Positions 10,970 to 23,965 of a stretch of DNA of 59,788 nucleotides are shown here, piece after piece (the first letter of the stretch is position 1; every line of letters starts with the position of its first letter). Below the pieces are notes generated by a model. That model was not told the origin of the DNA, ran no database searches, and saw nothing but the letters and a program-made list of their open reading frames with translations. Source of the stretch: Tatumella saanichensis (GTDB taxonomy: Bacteria > Pseudomonadota > Gammaproteobacteria > Enterobacterales > Enterobacteriaceae); the NCBI RefSeq assembly GCF_000439375.1, contig NZ_ATMI01000007.1, positions 1 to 59,788 of the forward strand, read 5' to 3'. The translations under genes were made by a program, and so were the position numbers.

Positions 10970-11488
10970 CCGGTTTTCCCGCTAGACGGAAAATGTTATT
11001 CTGCCTCTGTAAAATGAAAGTAAGTACTAACATTACTTCGGTTCCCGGGCTGGGGACGCTTCTCTAAGGGGAGAAGGGCTGGTTTATCGCCTTGGCGCTA
11101 TTCCGCTGGCATAACCGCTTATTTTTGACATATTCCCCGACAGCTTGAGTTTGGGGAAATATAAAAATAGCGGTAATTTTTTATCATTTATTCTTTTTTT
11201 TTAATTCTCACGGAAAAAATACACCTTACGCCGACGGTAGGGATGTAAAATAAATGATAATAAAATGAAATAATAAAAGCAGTAGTAACATCACCAATAG
11301 TGAGGGTATCCGTTTTTTTTCACCGCTGATTTTTTTGAGCTGGAGAAAAAGCCGAACTCAGGGGGAAAAAACCAATGGTCGGACGGGAAGAAATGCCAAT
11401 ATTCTGCGATTTTCGGGGAAGATTATTGTCCAAAATTCCTTTTCAGAAAGAATTTTAAATAATTGTTCACCTTTTCACTACTTACAGA
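10970..11488. other. non-coding, structure-rich region between rsmG and the atp promoter
   Basis: No credible gene is seen. Several inverted repeats stand out: CTTCTC...GAGAAG at about 11060-11077; a long imperfect hairpin from ACCGCT (11114) to AGCGGT (11174) followed by a T-rich run, which could terminate rsmG transcripts; and a perfect 12-base inverted pair TTATCATTTATT (11181-11192) / AATAAATGATAA (11249-11260). An 89-codon frame at 11335-11604 overlaps the atp promoter and has no family resemblance, so it is not called. Confidence 0.6.
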
Positions 11489-11516
11489 TTGAAATCGTAG
11501 GAGTGCCCCGTATAAT
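11489..11516 (+). promoter_or_regulatory. sigma70 promoter of the atp operon
   Basis: TTGAAA (11489-11494), a 16-base spacer and a perfect TATAAT (11511-11516), about 95 bases before atpI. A short hairpin CACTCC-TTC-GGAGTG (11536-11550) would lie in the leader RNA. Confidence 0.8.
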
Positions 11517-11611
11517 TTGCACGGCTTTTGCTGTTCACTCCTTCGGAGTGGTAGCAGCGGTTTGTGTAACACACGATATACCCAACATAAGTAAGGGAGA
11601 GTAAGCCGGTC

Positions 11612-12819
<1,208 letters not shown>

Positions 12820-12851
12820 TATTTTTATCTCAACACTACTGATTTAATTGA

Positions 12852-13153
<302 letters not shown>

Positions 13154-13225
13154 TAAACGAAGTCTGCCGTTTATCTCTCCGGTGATGACGGCAGAAAAAG
13201 CTAACTTAATTAGAGGCATTGTGCT

Positions 13226-13696
13226 GTGAATATTAATGCAACAATCCTCGGCCAGGCCATCGCGTTCATTCTCTTTGTCGCGTTTTGTATGAAGTATGTA
13301 TGGCCGCCGATTATGGCTGCTATCGAGAAACGTCAGAAAGAAGTTGCTGACAGTCTCGCTTCTGCAGAGCTTGCTAAAAAAGAGCTGGATATCGCCCAGG
13401 CTAATGCGTCCGACGAGCTGAAAAAAGCCAAAGAAAGTGCTCAGGCTATCATCGAGCAGGCCAATAAGCGTCGTACACAGATTCTGGAAGAAGCGAAGGC
13501 TGAAGCTGAAACTGAACGTGACAAGATCATTGCACAGGGTTACTCCGAAGTTGACGCCGAGCGTCAGCGTGCACGCGAAGATCTGCGTAAGCAGGTTGCG
13601 CTGCTGGCAGTTGCGGGTGCCGAGAAGATCATTGAGCGTTCCGTGGATGAAGCTGCTAATAGCGACATCGTTGATAAACTGGTCGCTGAACTGTAA
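13226..13696 (+). CDS. atpF: F1Fo ATP synthase subunit b
   Basis: A 156-residue peripheral stalk subunit: one N-terminal membrane helix (residues about 4-26) followed by a long charged coiled coil that binds F1 through subunit delta. It starts with GTG (13226), giving [10 protein letters not shown] as in E. coli, and has the E. coli length. The 116-base gap after atpE contains no gene. Confidence 0.97.
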   Translation: MNINATILGQAIAFILFVAFCMKYVWPPIMAAIEKRQKEVADSLASAELAKKELDIAQANASDELKKAKESAQAIIEQANKRRTQILEEAKAEAETERDKIIAQGYSEVDAERQRAREDLRKQVALLAVAGAEKIIERSVDEAANSDIVDKLVAEL

Positions 13697-13710
13697 GGAG
13701 GGAGGGGCCG

Positions 13711-14244
13711 ATGTCTGAATTTACTACTGTAGCTCGCCCCTACGCCAAAGCAGCTTTTGACTTTGCTGTTGAGCATCAAAGTATTGATCGCTGGCAGAAT
13801 ATGCTGGCATTTACCGCAGACGTTGCCCGCGATAAGCAGGTAGCTCAGATCCTTTCAGGTGCACAGGCTCCGGAAACGGCGGCTGCTGCATTTATTGCAC
13901 TCTGTGGTGATCAACTGGATGAAAACGGTCAGAACCTGATTAAGGTAATGGCAGGATATAAACGTCTGAAAGCGCTTCCGGCTGTGCTGGAACAGTTCAT
14001 TCAGTTACGCGACGCGCATGATGCGATCGCTGAGGTAGAAGTCACTTCTGCCACTGAACTGAACCAGGAGCAACTGACTAAAATCAGTGCTGCGATGGAA
14101 AAACGTTTATCACGCAAAGTTAAGCTGAATTGCAAAATTGATAAGTCTGTCATTGCAGGCGTAGTCATCCAGGCGGGTGACATGGTGATTGACGGTAGCG
14201 TACGCGGCCGTCTTGAGCGTCTGGCAGACGACTTGCAGTCTTAA
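13711..14244 (+). CDS. atpH: F1Fo ATP synthase subunit delta
   Basis: A 177-residue protein, the E. coli length, that joins the b-subunit stalk to the top of F1. The N-terminal [12 protein letters not shown] motif and the C-terminal [16 protein letters not shown] motif are typical. GGAGGGAGG forms a strong ribosome site right after the atpF stop, favouring high coupled translation. Confidence 0.97.
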   Translation: MSEFTTVARPYAKAAFDFAVEHQSIDRWQNMLAFTADVARDKQVAQILSGAQAPETAAAAFIALCGDQLDENGQNLIKVMAGYKRLKALPAVLEQFIQLRDAHDAIAEVEVTSATELNQEQLTKISAAMEKRLSRKVKLNCKIDKSVIAGVVIQAGDMVIDGSVRGRLERLADDLQS

Positions 14245-14258
14245 GGGGACTGGAGCAT

Positions 14259-15800
14259 ATGCAACTGAATTCCACCGAAATCAGCGAACTGATCAAGCAG
14301 CGCATTGCTCAGTTCAATGTCGTGAGCGAAGCTCACAATGAAGGTACTATTGTTTCTGTAAGTGACGGTATCATCCGCGTAAACGGCCTGGCCGATGTTA
14401 TGCAGGGTGAGATGATTGCCCTGCCGGGTAACCGTTACGCTATCGCACTGAACCTGGAGCGCGACTCTGTCGGTGCTGTCGTTATGGGCCCATACATGGA
14501 TCTTGCCGAAGGCATGAAAGTGAAATGTACTGGCCGTATCCTGGAAGTACCAGTTGGTCGTGGTTTACTGGGTCGTGTTGTTAACACCCTGGGTGAGCCT
14601 ATCGACGGTAAAGGTCCAGTTGAAAACGACGGCTTCTCTCCTGTAGAAGTTATCGCACCGGGTGTTATCGATCGTCAGTCCGTTGACCAGCCTCTGCAGA
14701 CTGGTTACAAAGCGGTTGATGCGATGATCCCAGTGGGCCGTGGTCAGCGTGAGCTGATTATCGGTGACCGTCAGACCGGTAAAACCGCAATGGCGATTGA
14801 TGCGATCATCAACCAGCGCGATTCTGGTATCAAGTGTGTCTACGTAGCGATTGGTCAGAAAGCTTCTACCATCTCTAACGTGGTCCGCAAACTGGAAGAG
14901 CACGGTGCTCTGGCAAACACCATTGTTGTGGTGGCTTCTGCCTCTGAATCTGCTGCCCTGCAATACCTGGCGCCATATGCCGGTTGTGCAATGGGTGAGT
15001 ACTTCCGTGACCGTGGTGAAGATGCACTGATCGTATACGATGACCTGTCTAAGCAGGCTGTTGCTTACCGTCAGATTTCACTGCTGCTGCGTCGTCCGCC
15101 AGGCCGTGAAGCATTCCCTGGTGATGTGTTCTACCTCCACTCCCGTCTGCTGGAGCGTGCATCTCGCGTAAACGCTGAGTACGTTGAAGCATTCACCAAA
15201 GGTGAAGTGAAAGGTAAAACCGGTTCTCTGACAGCGCTGCCTATCATTGAAACTCAGGCAGGTGACGTTTCTGCGTTCGTTCCGACTAACGTAATCTCGA
15301 TTACCGATGGTCAGATCTTCCTGGAATCTAACCTGTTCAACTCCGGTATCCGTCCTGCCGTTAACCCAGGGATCTCTGTATCTCGTGTGGGTGGTGCAGC
15401 ACAGACTAAAATCATCAAGAAACTGTCTGGGGGTATTCGTACCGCTCTGGCACAGTACCGTGAACTGGCAGCGTTCTCTCAGTTCGCCTCTGATCTTGAT
15501 GAAGTGACCCGTAAGCAACTGGACCACGGCCAGAAAGTAACTGAACTGCTGAAGCAGAAACAGTACGCGCCGATGTCTGTTGCACAGCAGGGCCTGGTCC
15601 TGTTTGCGGTTGAACGCGGTTACCTGAGTGATGTTGAGGTCGCTAAGATCCTCAGCTTTGAGTCCTCTCTGCTGGCGTTCGCTGATCGCGAACACGCTGA
15701 ACTGATGCAGGAAATCAACCAAGCGGGTAACTTCAATGGCGAAATCGAAGCGAAGTTAAAAGCTCTGCTCGATTCGTTCAAAGCAACCCAGTCCTGGTAA
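14259..15800 (+). CDS. atpA: F1Fo ATP synthase subunit alpha
   Basis: A 513-residue F1 subunit, the E. coli length. The non-catalytic nucleotide site has P-loop GDRQTGKT at about 169-176; the ATP synthase alpha/beta signature [11 protein letters not shown] is near residue 365-375, and the arginine finger lies in this stretch. Codon use is strongly biased (many CTG, GGT, CGT), as for a highly expressed gene. Confidence 0.99.
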   Translation: MQLNSTEISELIKQRIAQFNVVSEAHNEGTIVSVSDGIIRVNGLADVMQGEMIALPGNRYAIALNLERDSVGAVVMGPYMDLAEGMKVKCTGRILEVPVGRGLLGRVVNTLGEPIDGKGPVENDGFSPVEVIAPGVIDRQSVDQPLQTGYKAVDAMIPVGRGQRELIIGDRQTGKTAMAIDAIINQRDSGIKCVYVAIGQKASTISNVVRKLEEHGALANTIVVVASASESAALQYLAPYAGCAMGEYFRDRGEDALIVYDDLSKQAVAYRQISLLLRRPPGREAFPGDVFYLHSRLLERASRVNAEYVEAFTKGEVKGKTGSLTALPIIETQAGDVSAFVPTNVISITDGQIFLESNLFNSGIRPAVNPGISVSRVGGAAQTKIIKKLSGGIRTALAQYRELAAFSQFASDLDEVTRKQLDHGQKVTELLKQKQYAPMSVAQQGLVLFAVERGYLSDVEVAKILSFESSLLAFADREHAELMQEINQAGNFNGEIEAKLKALLDSFKATQSW

Positions 15801-15852
15801 TGTCTAGCGGCTTGCCTGACATGGCAAGCCGTCTGACTTTGAGGAGAAGCTC

Positions 15853-16719
15853 ATGGCCGGCGCAAAAGAAATACGTAGTAAGATTGGAAGCGTAAAAAAT
15901 ACGCAGAAAATCACCAAAGCGATGGAAATGGTTGCCGCCTCCAAAATGCGTAAAACGCAGGAACGCATGGCGGCCAGCCGTCCGTATGCAGATGCTATTC
16001 GTAAAGTGATTGGTCACTTAGCGTTAGGCAATCTGGAATACAAGCACCCTTACCTGGAAGAGCGTGACGTTAAGCGCGTCGGCTATCTGGTCGTTTCTAC
16101 CGACCGCGGGCTTTGTGGTGGTTTGAACATTAACCTGTTCAAAAAATTGCTGGCAGATATGAAAGCATGGTCCGATAAAGGCGTTCAGAGTGATCTGGCA
16201 ATTATCGGTTCAAAAGGTCTGTCTTTCTTCGGCGCTGCTAAGGCAAATATCGTGGCCCAGGCCAGCGGTTTAGGTGATAAACCTGCCCTGTCTGATCTGA
16301 TCGGTCCGGTAAAAGTCATGCTGCAAGCGTTCGATGAAGGTCGTATCGACAAGCTGTATGTGGTCAGCAACAAATTTAACAACACCATGTCCCAGACTCC
16401 GGTACTCACTCAACTGTTACCCTTACCGGCATCAGAAGAGAATGAAGAGCTGAAGGCAAAAACATGGGATTACCTGTACGAACCCGATCCGAAAGCGCTG
16501 CTGGATACTCTGCTGCGTCGTTACGTCGAGTCTCAGGTTTATCAGGGTGTTGTAGAGAACCTGGCCAGCGAGCAGGCAGCACGTATGGTGGCGATGAAAG
16601 CGGCAACCGACAACGGTGGCGAGCTTATCAAAGAGCTTCAGTTGGTTTACAACAAAGCCCGCCAGGCCAGCATCACCCAGGAACTTACCGAGATCGTCTC
16701 GGGGGCCTCCGCGGTTTAA
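15853..16719 (+). CDS. atpG: F1Fo ATP synthase subunit gamma
   Basis: A 288-residue central rotor shaft of F1 (E. coli 287). The N-terminal coiled-coil helix begins [20 protein letters not shown], the Rossmann-like middle contains [11 protein letters not shown], and the C-terminal helix ends with [19 protein letters not shown]. It sits between atpA and atpD as usual, after a GAGGAGAAG ribosome site. Confidence 0.98.
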   Translation: MAGAKEIRSKIGSVKNTQKITKAMEMVAASKMRKTQERMAASRPYADAIRKVIGHLALGNLEYKHPYLEERDVKRVGYLVVSTDRGLCGGLNINLFKKLLADMKAWSDKGVQSDLAIIGSKGLSFFGAAKANIVAQASGLGDKPALSDLIGPVKVMLQAFDEGRIDKLYVVSNKFNNTMSQTPVLTQLLPLPASEENEELKAKTWDYLYEPDPKALLDTLLRRYVESQVYQGVVENLASEQAARMVAMKAATDNGGELIKELQLVYNKARQASITQELTEIVSGASAV

Positions 16720-18147
<1,428 letters not shown>

Positions 18148-18171
18148 TTTCAGTTTCCCTGGAGGATTGAT

Positions 18172-18591
18172 ATGGCTAAGAGTTATCACCTGGATGTTGT
18201 CAGCGCTGAACAGCAGATGTTCACCGGTAACGTACAGCATGTCCAGGTGTCAGGTAGTGAAGGTGAGCTGGGTATTTTTCCTGGCCACGCCCCGCTTCTG
18301 ACTGCCATCAAACCTGGTATGGTTCGTATCGTCAAAGAGAATAACAGCGAAGAGTATATTTATCTCTCCGGTGGCATTCTGGAAGTTCAGCCAACCGCAG
18401 TCACTGTGATGGCAGATACTGCTATCCGTGGTGAGGATCTGGACGAAGCGCGTGCTCTGGAAGCAAAACGCAAAGCAGAAGATCACATGAACAAAAGCCA
18501 TGGCGACGTGGACTATGCTCAGGCTTCTGCAGAGCTGGCGAAAGCCATTGCTAAACTGCGCGTTATCGAACTGACCAGGAAAGCGATGTAA
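18172..18591 (+). CDS. atpC: F1Fo ATP synthase subunit epsilon
   Basis: A 139-residue protein: N-terminal beta-sandwich domain with [14 protein letters not shown], and a C-terminal helical hairpin ([11 protein letters not shown] to KLRVIEL) that can inhibit F1 rotation. It is the last gene of the operon and is followed directly by a strong terminator. CTGGAGG precedes the start. Confidence 0.97.
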   Translation: MAKSYHLDVVSAEQQMFTGNVQHVQVSGSEGELGIFPGHAPLLTAIKPGMVRIVKENNSEEYIYLSGGILEVQPTAVTVMADTAIRGEDLDEARALEAKRKAEDHMNKSHGDVDYAQASAELAKAIAKLRVIELTRKAM

Positions 18592-18619
18592 GCAGTGTCA
18601 GTGTAACCACTACAGTGCT

Positions 18620-18655
18620 AAAAAGCCGGTAAGTGAAAACTTACCGGCTTTTTTA
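18620..18655 (+). terminator. rho-independent terminator of the atp operon
   Basis: Perfect stem AAAAGCCGGTAAGT - GAAA - ACTTACCGGCTTTT with a GAAA tetraloop, ending in a run of six T. It begins 29 bases after the atpC stop. Confidence 0.95.
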
Positions 18656-18917
18656 CGTTCAGAGTCTGGGGACATACCGCTTTGGGATTCGCCCTGTATC
18701 CGTCAGCCTGCCTGAGTCGCTAAGCTCTTTTATGCGTTTATCCGCAAACTTACCCGCCGTGAAGATCGCAGCGGCAAATCAGCCGTTGTCAGGATCACAA
18801 TTGGCGAGATTACCGGTAAATTAGCGCCCTGTGACGGTGGATAATGACGTCTCCTATGATTATCCTATTGCGGTATACTGTGTGTTTCCTAGAATTCAAG
18901 AAAAGCGATGGCTGATG
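18656..18917. other. non-coding gap between the atp terminator and glmU
   Basis: No gene, repeat or clear promoter motif is recognised in these 262 bases. The glmU frame extends upstream to 18831, but that part has no resemblance to GlmU. Confidence 0.5.
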
Positions 18918-20285
18918 ATGGCAGAGAATGAAATGAGTGTGGTGATCCTAGCGGCCGGTAAGGGCACCCGTATGTATTCGGATCTTCCGAAGGTCCTTCA
19001 TCAGCTGGCCGGAAAGCCTATGGTGCAGCATGTGATCGATGCGGCCAATACCCTCGGTGCCGGCAAGATTCATCTGGTCTATGGCCACGGTGGCGATACG
19101 TTGAAATCAGTACTGACTGACCCGTCATTGCATTGGGTCGAGCAGGCGCAGCAACTGGGGACCGGCCACGCGATGCAGCAGGCCGCGCCGTGGTTCGGCG
19201 ATGATGAAGCCATTCTGATGCTGTATGGTGATGTTCCGCTGATTTCGGCGAGCACCCTGCAGCAGTTACGTCAGCAAACACCGGAAGGTGGGATCGGTTT
19301 ACTGACTGTGGTGCTGGACAATCCTTTCGGCTACGGTCGTATTGCCCGTGAGCAGGGAGAGATTACAGGTATCATTGAGCAAAAAGATGCCAGCCCAGAG
19401 CAGTTGGCTATTCAGGAAGTGAACACTGGCATTCTGATGGCCACTGGCCGTGATCTGAAACGCTGGTTAGCACTGCTTGATAACAATAATGCGCAAAAAG
19501 AGTATTACATCACTGATATCATTGGGATGGCGCACCGTGAGGGACGTCCCATTGTCGCCGTACATCCCAAGCACAGCAGTGAGACCGAAGGGGTGAATAA
19601 CCGCCAGCAACTGGCAACCCTGGAACGTGTTTATCAGCGTAACGCGGCGGAAAGATTGCTACTGGCGGGTGTTAGCCTGCGGGATCCACAGCGCTTTGAT
19701 CTGCGCGGTGAACTTGAGCATGGCCGTGATGTGGATATCGATATCAATGTGATTATCGAAGGGAAAGTCTCCCTCGGTAACGGCGTTCGTATCGGTGCCG
19801 GTTGTGTGATTAAAGACAGTGTTATTGGTGACGGCTGTGAGATCAGCCCTTATTCAGTGATTGAAAATGCCCGTCTGGAAAGCTCCTGTACGGTTGGACC
19901 TTTTGCTAGACTGCGTCCCGGCTCCCTCCTTGGTGAGGCTGTGCATGTCGGTAACTTTGTCGAAGTGAAAAAAGCGACGCTGGGCCAAGGTACCAAAGCG
20001 GGTCATCTCAGCTATCTCGGCGATGCTACCATTGGAGCAGGCGTCAATATCGGTGCCGGGACAATTACCTGTAATTACGATGGTAAAAATAAATCGCAGA
20101 CAGTGATCGGAGATAACGTGTTTGTGGGATCTGATACTCAATTTATTGCCCCAGTCAGCGTGGCTGATAACACGACCATCGCGGCAGGCACTACTGTGAT
20201 GAAAGACGTCGCTCAGGAAGCTTTGGTGTATAACCCGAAGCAACAGACTGAAAAAACCGGCTGGTCACGCCCAGTAAAAAAATAA
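18918..20285 (+). CDS. glmU: bifunctional UDP-GlcNAc pyrophosphorylase / glucosamine-1-phosphate acetyltransferase
   Basis: A 455-residue cytosolic enzyme making UDP-N-acetylglucosamine for peptidoglycan and LPS. The N-terminal uridyltransferase domain has [18 protein letters not shown] and YGHGGD. The C-terminal left-handed beta-helix acetyltransferase domain has [22 protein letters not shown] and FVGSDTQ. The start at 18918 (MAENEMSVV) aligns with the E. coli N-terminus (456 residues); ATG at 18915 is adjacent and equally possible, and the ribosome site is weak for both. It is followed by glmS at 147 bases, as in E. coli glmUS. Confidence 0.96.
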   Translation: MAENEMSVVILAAGKGTRMYSDLPKVLHQLAGKPMVQHVIDAANTLGAGKIHLVYGHGGDTLKSVLTDPSLHWVEQAQQLGTGHAMQQAAPWFGDDEAILMLYGDVPLISASTLQQLRQQTPEGGIGLLTVVLDNPFGYGRIAREQGEITGIIEQKDASPEQLAIQEVNTGILMATGRDLKRWLALLDNNNAQKEYYITDIIGMAHREGRPIVAVHPKHSSETEGVNNRQQLATLERVYQRNAAERLLLAGVSLRDPQRFDLRGELEHGRDVDIDINVIIEGKVSLGNGVRIGAGCVIKDSVIGDGCEISPYSVIENARLESSCTVGPFARLRPGSLLGEAVHVGNFVEVKKATLGQGTKAGHLSYLGDATIGAGVNIGAGTITCNYDGKNKSQTVIGDNVFVGSDTQFIAPVSVADNTTIAAGTTVMKDVAQEALVYNPKQQTEKTGWSRPVKK

Positions 20286-20295
20286 CATCTTTGTC

Positions 20296-20322
20296 CGGAT
20301 GATGGCGAATGGCCGTCATCCG
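20296..20322 (+). promoter_or_regulatory. hairpin in the glmU-glmS intergenic region
   Basis: CGGATGATGGC - GAATG - GCCGTCATCCG forms an 11-bp stem with one G-U pair, just after the glmU stop. In E. coli this intergenic region is processed by RNase E, and the glmS leader is the target of the GlmZ small RNA. A similar role is an inference; no base pairing was tested here. Confidence 0.45.
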
Positions 20323-20432
20323 CTACTAAGCCTGATCGCTTCCCAAACTTTGGCAGGGGCTTCCTGCGGTGGAACATCAGGTCAGAAACCATTTCTTCTG
20401 TGGCTTGCGGGCCATAATGTCAGGAAAAAAAT

Positions 20433-22259
20433 ATGTGTGGAATAGTGGGTGCAGTTGCACAACGTGATATTGCGGAAATTCTACTGGAAGGCTTACGTCG
20501 TCTTGAATACCGTGGTTATGACTCTGCTGGATTGGCCGTGGTTGATAATCAGGGACAGATGATCCGGCTGCGCCGGGTTGGTAAAGTTCAAGCGCTGGTG
20601 GATGCTGCAGAACAACAGCCACTGCCGGGCGGTACTGGTATCGCTCATACCCGTTGGGCAACCCACGGTGAACCTTCAGAAGCGAATGCGCATCCCCATG
20701 TCTCCGGTAACATTGTTCTGGTGCATAACGGCATCATTGAGAATCATGAAGAATTACGGGTGTTTGTCCGTGAGTTGGGTTACACCTTTACCTCAGAAAC
20801 CGATACCGAAGTGGTTGCTCACTTAATCAACCATGAGCAGAAACAGGGCGGCTCCCTGCGCGAAGTCGTGCAGCGTGTCATTAAACAACTGCGCGGTGCC
20901 TACGGTATGGTCATCATGGACAGCAGTGATCCTTCGGTACTGGTTGCGGCGCGGTCCGGTAGCCCACTGGTGATTGGCTGCGGTGTCGGCGAGAATTTTA
21001 TTGCCTCTGATCAGCTGGCACTGCTGCCGGTGACCCGTCGCTTTATCTACTTAGAAGAAGGGGATGTGGCAGAAGTCACTCGTCGTTCGGTCTCGGTATT
21101 TGCTGACGGTGAACTGGTGATCCGTCCGGAAATTGAATCCTCTGCCCGCTATGATGCTGGCGATAAAGGCACTTATCGTCACTATATGCAGAAAGAGATT
21201 TACGAACAGCCGATGGCGGTCAAAAGCACCTTACAGGGGCGCTTCCATGATGGGATCATTGACCTAAAGGAACTGGGACCGGAAGCGGAAGGACTACTCA
21301 GCCGTGCAGAACATATCCAGATTGTGGCCTGTGGAACCTCCTATAACTCGGGACTGGTATCTCGCTACTGGTTTGAGTCTCTGGCCGGCATTCCCTGTGA
21401 TGTCGAAATTGCTTCCGAATTCCGCTACCGTAAATCGGTGGTCCGTAAAAACAGCCTGCTGATCACCTTGTCACAGTCCGGTGAAACGGCTGATACGCTG
21501 GGAGCCTTACGTCTGTCAAAACAACTCGGCTATTTGGGGTCACTGGCAATCTGTAACGTTGCAGGTTCATCACTGGTACGCGAATCTGATCTCGCGCTGA
21601 TGACTAAAGCGGGTGTTGAAATTGGCGTAGCGTCTACCAAAGCCTTTACCACCCAGCTGACAGTGCTGTTAATGCTGGTGGCGCAGATGGCACGACTGAA
21701 AGGGCAGCCGGAACAGGTTGAGCATGACATTGTCCACGCCCTACAGGCGCTGCCAAGCCGTATTGAGCAGATCCTCGCGCAAGATAAGCAGATTGAAGCC
21801 CTGGCGGAAGGATTCTCTGATAAGCATCATGCACTGTTCCTTGGCCGTGGTGATCAGTACCCGATCGCCATGGAAGGGGCACTGAAGCTAAAAGAGATCT
21901 CCTATATTCATGCCGAAGCCTATGCCGCGGGTGAACTTAAACACGGTCCACTGGCACTGATTGATGCGGATATGCCGGTCATCATTATTGCGCCGAATAA
22001 TGAGTTACTGGAAAAGCTGAAATCAAACATTGAGGAAGTCCGTGCCCGTGGCGGTCAGTTGTATGTCTTTGCGGATCAGGATGCCGGTTTCCGCGATAGC
22101 GAAAATATGAAAATCATTCCCTTGCCGCATGTTGAAGAGGTGCTGGCACCGATTTTCTACACCATTCCGTTACAGCTGCTCTCCTACCATATCGCCCTGA
22201 TCAAAGGGACCGATGTCGACCAGCCACGTAATTTGGCGAAATCGGTCACTGTTGAGTAA
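20433..22259 (+). CDS. glmS: glutamine--fructose-6-phosphate aminotransferase (isomerising)
   Basis: A 608-residue enzyme (E. coli 609) making glucosamine-6-phosphate from fructose-6-phosphate and glutamine. The glutaminase domain begins MCGIVGA, with catalytic Cys after removal of Met; [13 protein letters not shown] and [12 protein letters not shown] are substrate loops. Two SIS isomerase domains follow ([22 protein letters not shown], and the second around [20 protein letters not shown]), ending in the typical AKSVTVE. Confidence 0.98.
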   Translation: MCGIVGAVAQRDIAEILLEGLRRLEYRGYDSAGLAVVDNQGQMIRLRRVGKVQALVDAAEQQPLPGGTGIAHTRWATHGEPSEANAHPHVSGNIVLVHNGIIENHEELRVFVRELGYTFTSETDTEVVAHLINHEQKQGGSLREVVQRVIKQLRGAYGMVIMDSSDPSVLVAARSGSPLVIGCGVGENFIASDQLALLPVTRRFIYLEEGDVAEVTRRSVSVFADGELVIRPEIESSARYDAGDKGTYRHYMQKEIYEQPMAVKSTLQGRFHDGIIDLKELGPEAEGLLSRAEHIQIVACGTSYNSGLVSRYWFESLAGIPCDVEIASEFRYRKSVVRKNSLLITLSQSGETADTLGALRLSKQLGYLGSLAICNVAGSSLVRESDLALMTKAGVEIGVASTKAFTTQLTVLLMLVAQMARLKGQPEQVEHDIVHALQALPSRIEQILAQDKQIEALAEGFSDKHHALFLGRGDQYPIAMEGALKLKEISYIHAEAYAAGELKHGPLALIDADMPVIIIAPNNELLEKLKSNIEEVRARGGQLYVFADQDAGFRDSENMKIIPLPHVEEVLAPIFYTIPLQLLSYHIALIKGTDVDQPRNLAKSVTVE

Positions 22260-22293
22260 TACACGCTGACCCCAAGGTCAGTAGGTCATATTT

Positions 22294-22332
22294 AATCCGG
22301 TCCTCCTTTGCGGGAGGTACCGGATTTTTTAT
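22294..22332 (+). terminator. rho-independent terminator after glmS
   Basis: AATCCGGT(C)CTCC - TTTGCG - GGAGGTACCGGATT with a run of six T, 35 bases after the glmS stop. Confidence 0.9.
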
Positions 22333-22484
22333 TTAGGCTTAGTGAACCGTAACCGGCCCTGACACCGAGCCCAATATTCCGACATTTCGACTGACTGCGA
22401 CGTACACGTGGCAGCCCGCTTGAACGCGTTATTTTCCTGCTATTATTCTGTACAGTCTCTATTTTTGCTGATCAGGAGCAAACT

Positions 22485-23366
22485 ATGTTTACCGGCCTCA
22501 GTGCTTTCCCCCTTACCCCTGTCAGTGCTGACAAAATTGATGAACGGGGATTTATCCGTCTGCTTGAACGTTTGACAGAAGCCGAGGTCGACAGTATCGG
22601 CGTATTAGGCTCTACGGGGTGTTATGCGTACCTCTCCATGGAACAGCGCAAAAAAGTGACCGCTCTGGCCTGCTCCCATGCCAGTCATATTCCCGTTATG
22701 GCCTGCGTTGGTGCAATGAGTACCCATGATGTCCTCCAATTAGCTGAGGATGCTCAAACGGTAGGGGCTAGCGCATTGTTGATGCCTGTACTTCGTTATC
22801 AACCATTGCGGGATGATGAAATATTCGGCCTATTCGAGACATTAACTCAGAATAGCGATCTGCCCGTGTGTATTTATGATAATCCGCGGACCACGAGCTC
22901 CTCGTTTTCTGATGATCTGCTGGCGAGCCTTGGCAGACTCACTGGCATTGCGTCGATTAAAATTCCTGGCCTAGGGATCTCTACGCAACAGTTAACGGCA
23001 CGTATCGAACATCTTCGTAAGTTGTTACCCACCAGCATGACCATCGGTATCAGTGGTGATGAACGTGGGGTAGCAGGTTTACAGGCGGGTTGTGATCTCT
23101 GGTACTCCGCCCTGGCGGGCCTGTTTCCCCATGCTGCTAAACAGCTTACTGCCGCTGTTGCTACTGGTGAACCTGCCTGCGGGGCATTTCTGGAGCCTGT
23201 CTGGGAGCTGTTTCGCCGTTATGGTGGCAGTGTCCGAGTATTGGCGGCAGCCGCCGGTATCCTCGGGATCACACAAACAGACTGTCTGCCTCGACCATTA
23301 CGCCCACTGGTCCGCGATGAGATTGAGAAGGTGTCGAGGGTGATAAAACTCCTTGGACTTGAGTGA
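22485..23366 (+). CDS. DapA/NanA-family class I aldolase (dihydrodipicolinate synthase-like)
   Basis: A 293-residue TIM-barrel lyase/synthase of the DHDPS family. It shows the substrate-carboxylate loop GSTGCYAYLS (residues about 42-51), the catalytic tyrosine in CIYDNPRTT (about 133-141), and the Schiff-base lysine in GIASIKIPG (about 159-167). It is probably not the housekeeping dapA: GSTG is followed by CYAYL instead of the usual E-(S/A)-x-T-L. Relatives split or make 2-keto acids with pyruvate or glyoxal-type partners; the substrate cannot be read. It stands alone where E. coli has pstS, with AGGAGCA before the start. Confidence 0.75.
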   Translation: MFTGLSAFPLTPVSADKIDERGFIRLLERLTEAEVDSIGVLGSTGCYAYLSMEQRKKVTALACSHASHIPVMACVGAMSTHDVLQLAEDAQTVGASALLMPVLRYQPLRDDEIFGLFETLTQNSDLPVCIYDNPRTTSSSFSDDLLASLGRLTGIASIKIPGLGISTQQLTARIEHLRKLLPTSMTIGISGDERGVAGLQAGCDLWYSALAGLFPHAAKQLTAAVATGEPACGAFLEPVWELFRRYGGSVRVLAAAAGILGITQTDCLPRPLRPLVRDEIEKVSRVIKLLGLE

Positions 23367-23433
23367 AAAAAGGTGTTCAGGTTTTTTGCTCAACGGATAA
23401 AGATGTGGAGATTATTAGGCTAAGCAAACCAAA

Positions 23434-23463
23434 ATGCCCGCTGAAGATTCAGCGGGCGTTTTA
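23434..23463. terminator. terminator after the DapA-family gene
   Basis: GCCCGCTGA - AGAT - TCAGCGGGC followed by GTTTT. It is A/T-rich on the other side too, so it could also end minus-strand transcripts. Confidence 0.85.
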
Positions 23464-23477
23464 CTCTCAATGACTCA

Positions 23478-23850
23478 TTATTTGAGATGAGTACCATCCG
23501 TAATCACCGGCGGTGGCTGCTGTAACCACTGGGATAATTCTGTCATCTGATTTTCAAGACCAGAATGATGTGCAGATAACCAGTTATAGGGGCGTTGTAC
23601 TAGTAAGTCATCCGGTGTTTCCATTCCAGTCATTAAGTAAGACCGACAACGACATAAATCCGGCGGAAGGGGTCGTAGCCGCAGCCATGGGTAGACGTTG
23701 TCTAGCCTCGGTAACAAACCAAAAACCGGTGAGTGAAGCGGATAGGTTGATAGTATTAGTTAAACCATCGTGGACAATAAAGAGGACTCTCATAACAGCG
23801 AGCAGGGATAGTATTAAGAAGTAACCTACTATGTAGAAGTTTGTAACCAT
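23478..23850 (-). pseudogene. degenerate minus-strand coding region, family not recognised
   Basis: Reading leftwards, one frame gives a hydrophobic start (MVTNFYIVGYFLILSLLAV then MRVLFIVHDGLTNT, from 23850/23793). The next frame, past a stop, gives a protein-like segment STYPLHSPVFGLLPRLDNVY continuing through WLRLRPLPPDLCRCRSYLM to the stop at 23478, just before the shared terminator. The switch of protein-like content between frames near 23745 suggests a frameshifted, decayed gene. It could instead be two chance frames. No function is proposed. The remaining bases to 23965 show nothing else. Confidence 0.3.
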
Positions 23851-23965
23851 TCATCCCCAACGGTAACTATACCGGAGTCGGAATAATGATTGGTCTTGCT
23901 TAATATAAGGGGGAGAAACTGTCTGTAGCGGGTAGCTGGCGACCATTAAGGATGAGAGGGACAAG

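Noticed and set aside
11335-11604. 89-codon open frame before atpI
   Set aside because: It overlaps the strong atp promoter and leader hairpin, has no ribosome site and resembles no known family.
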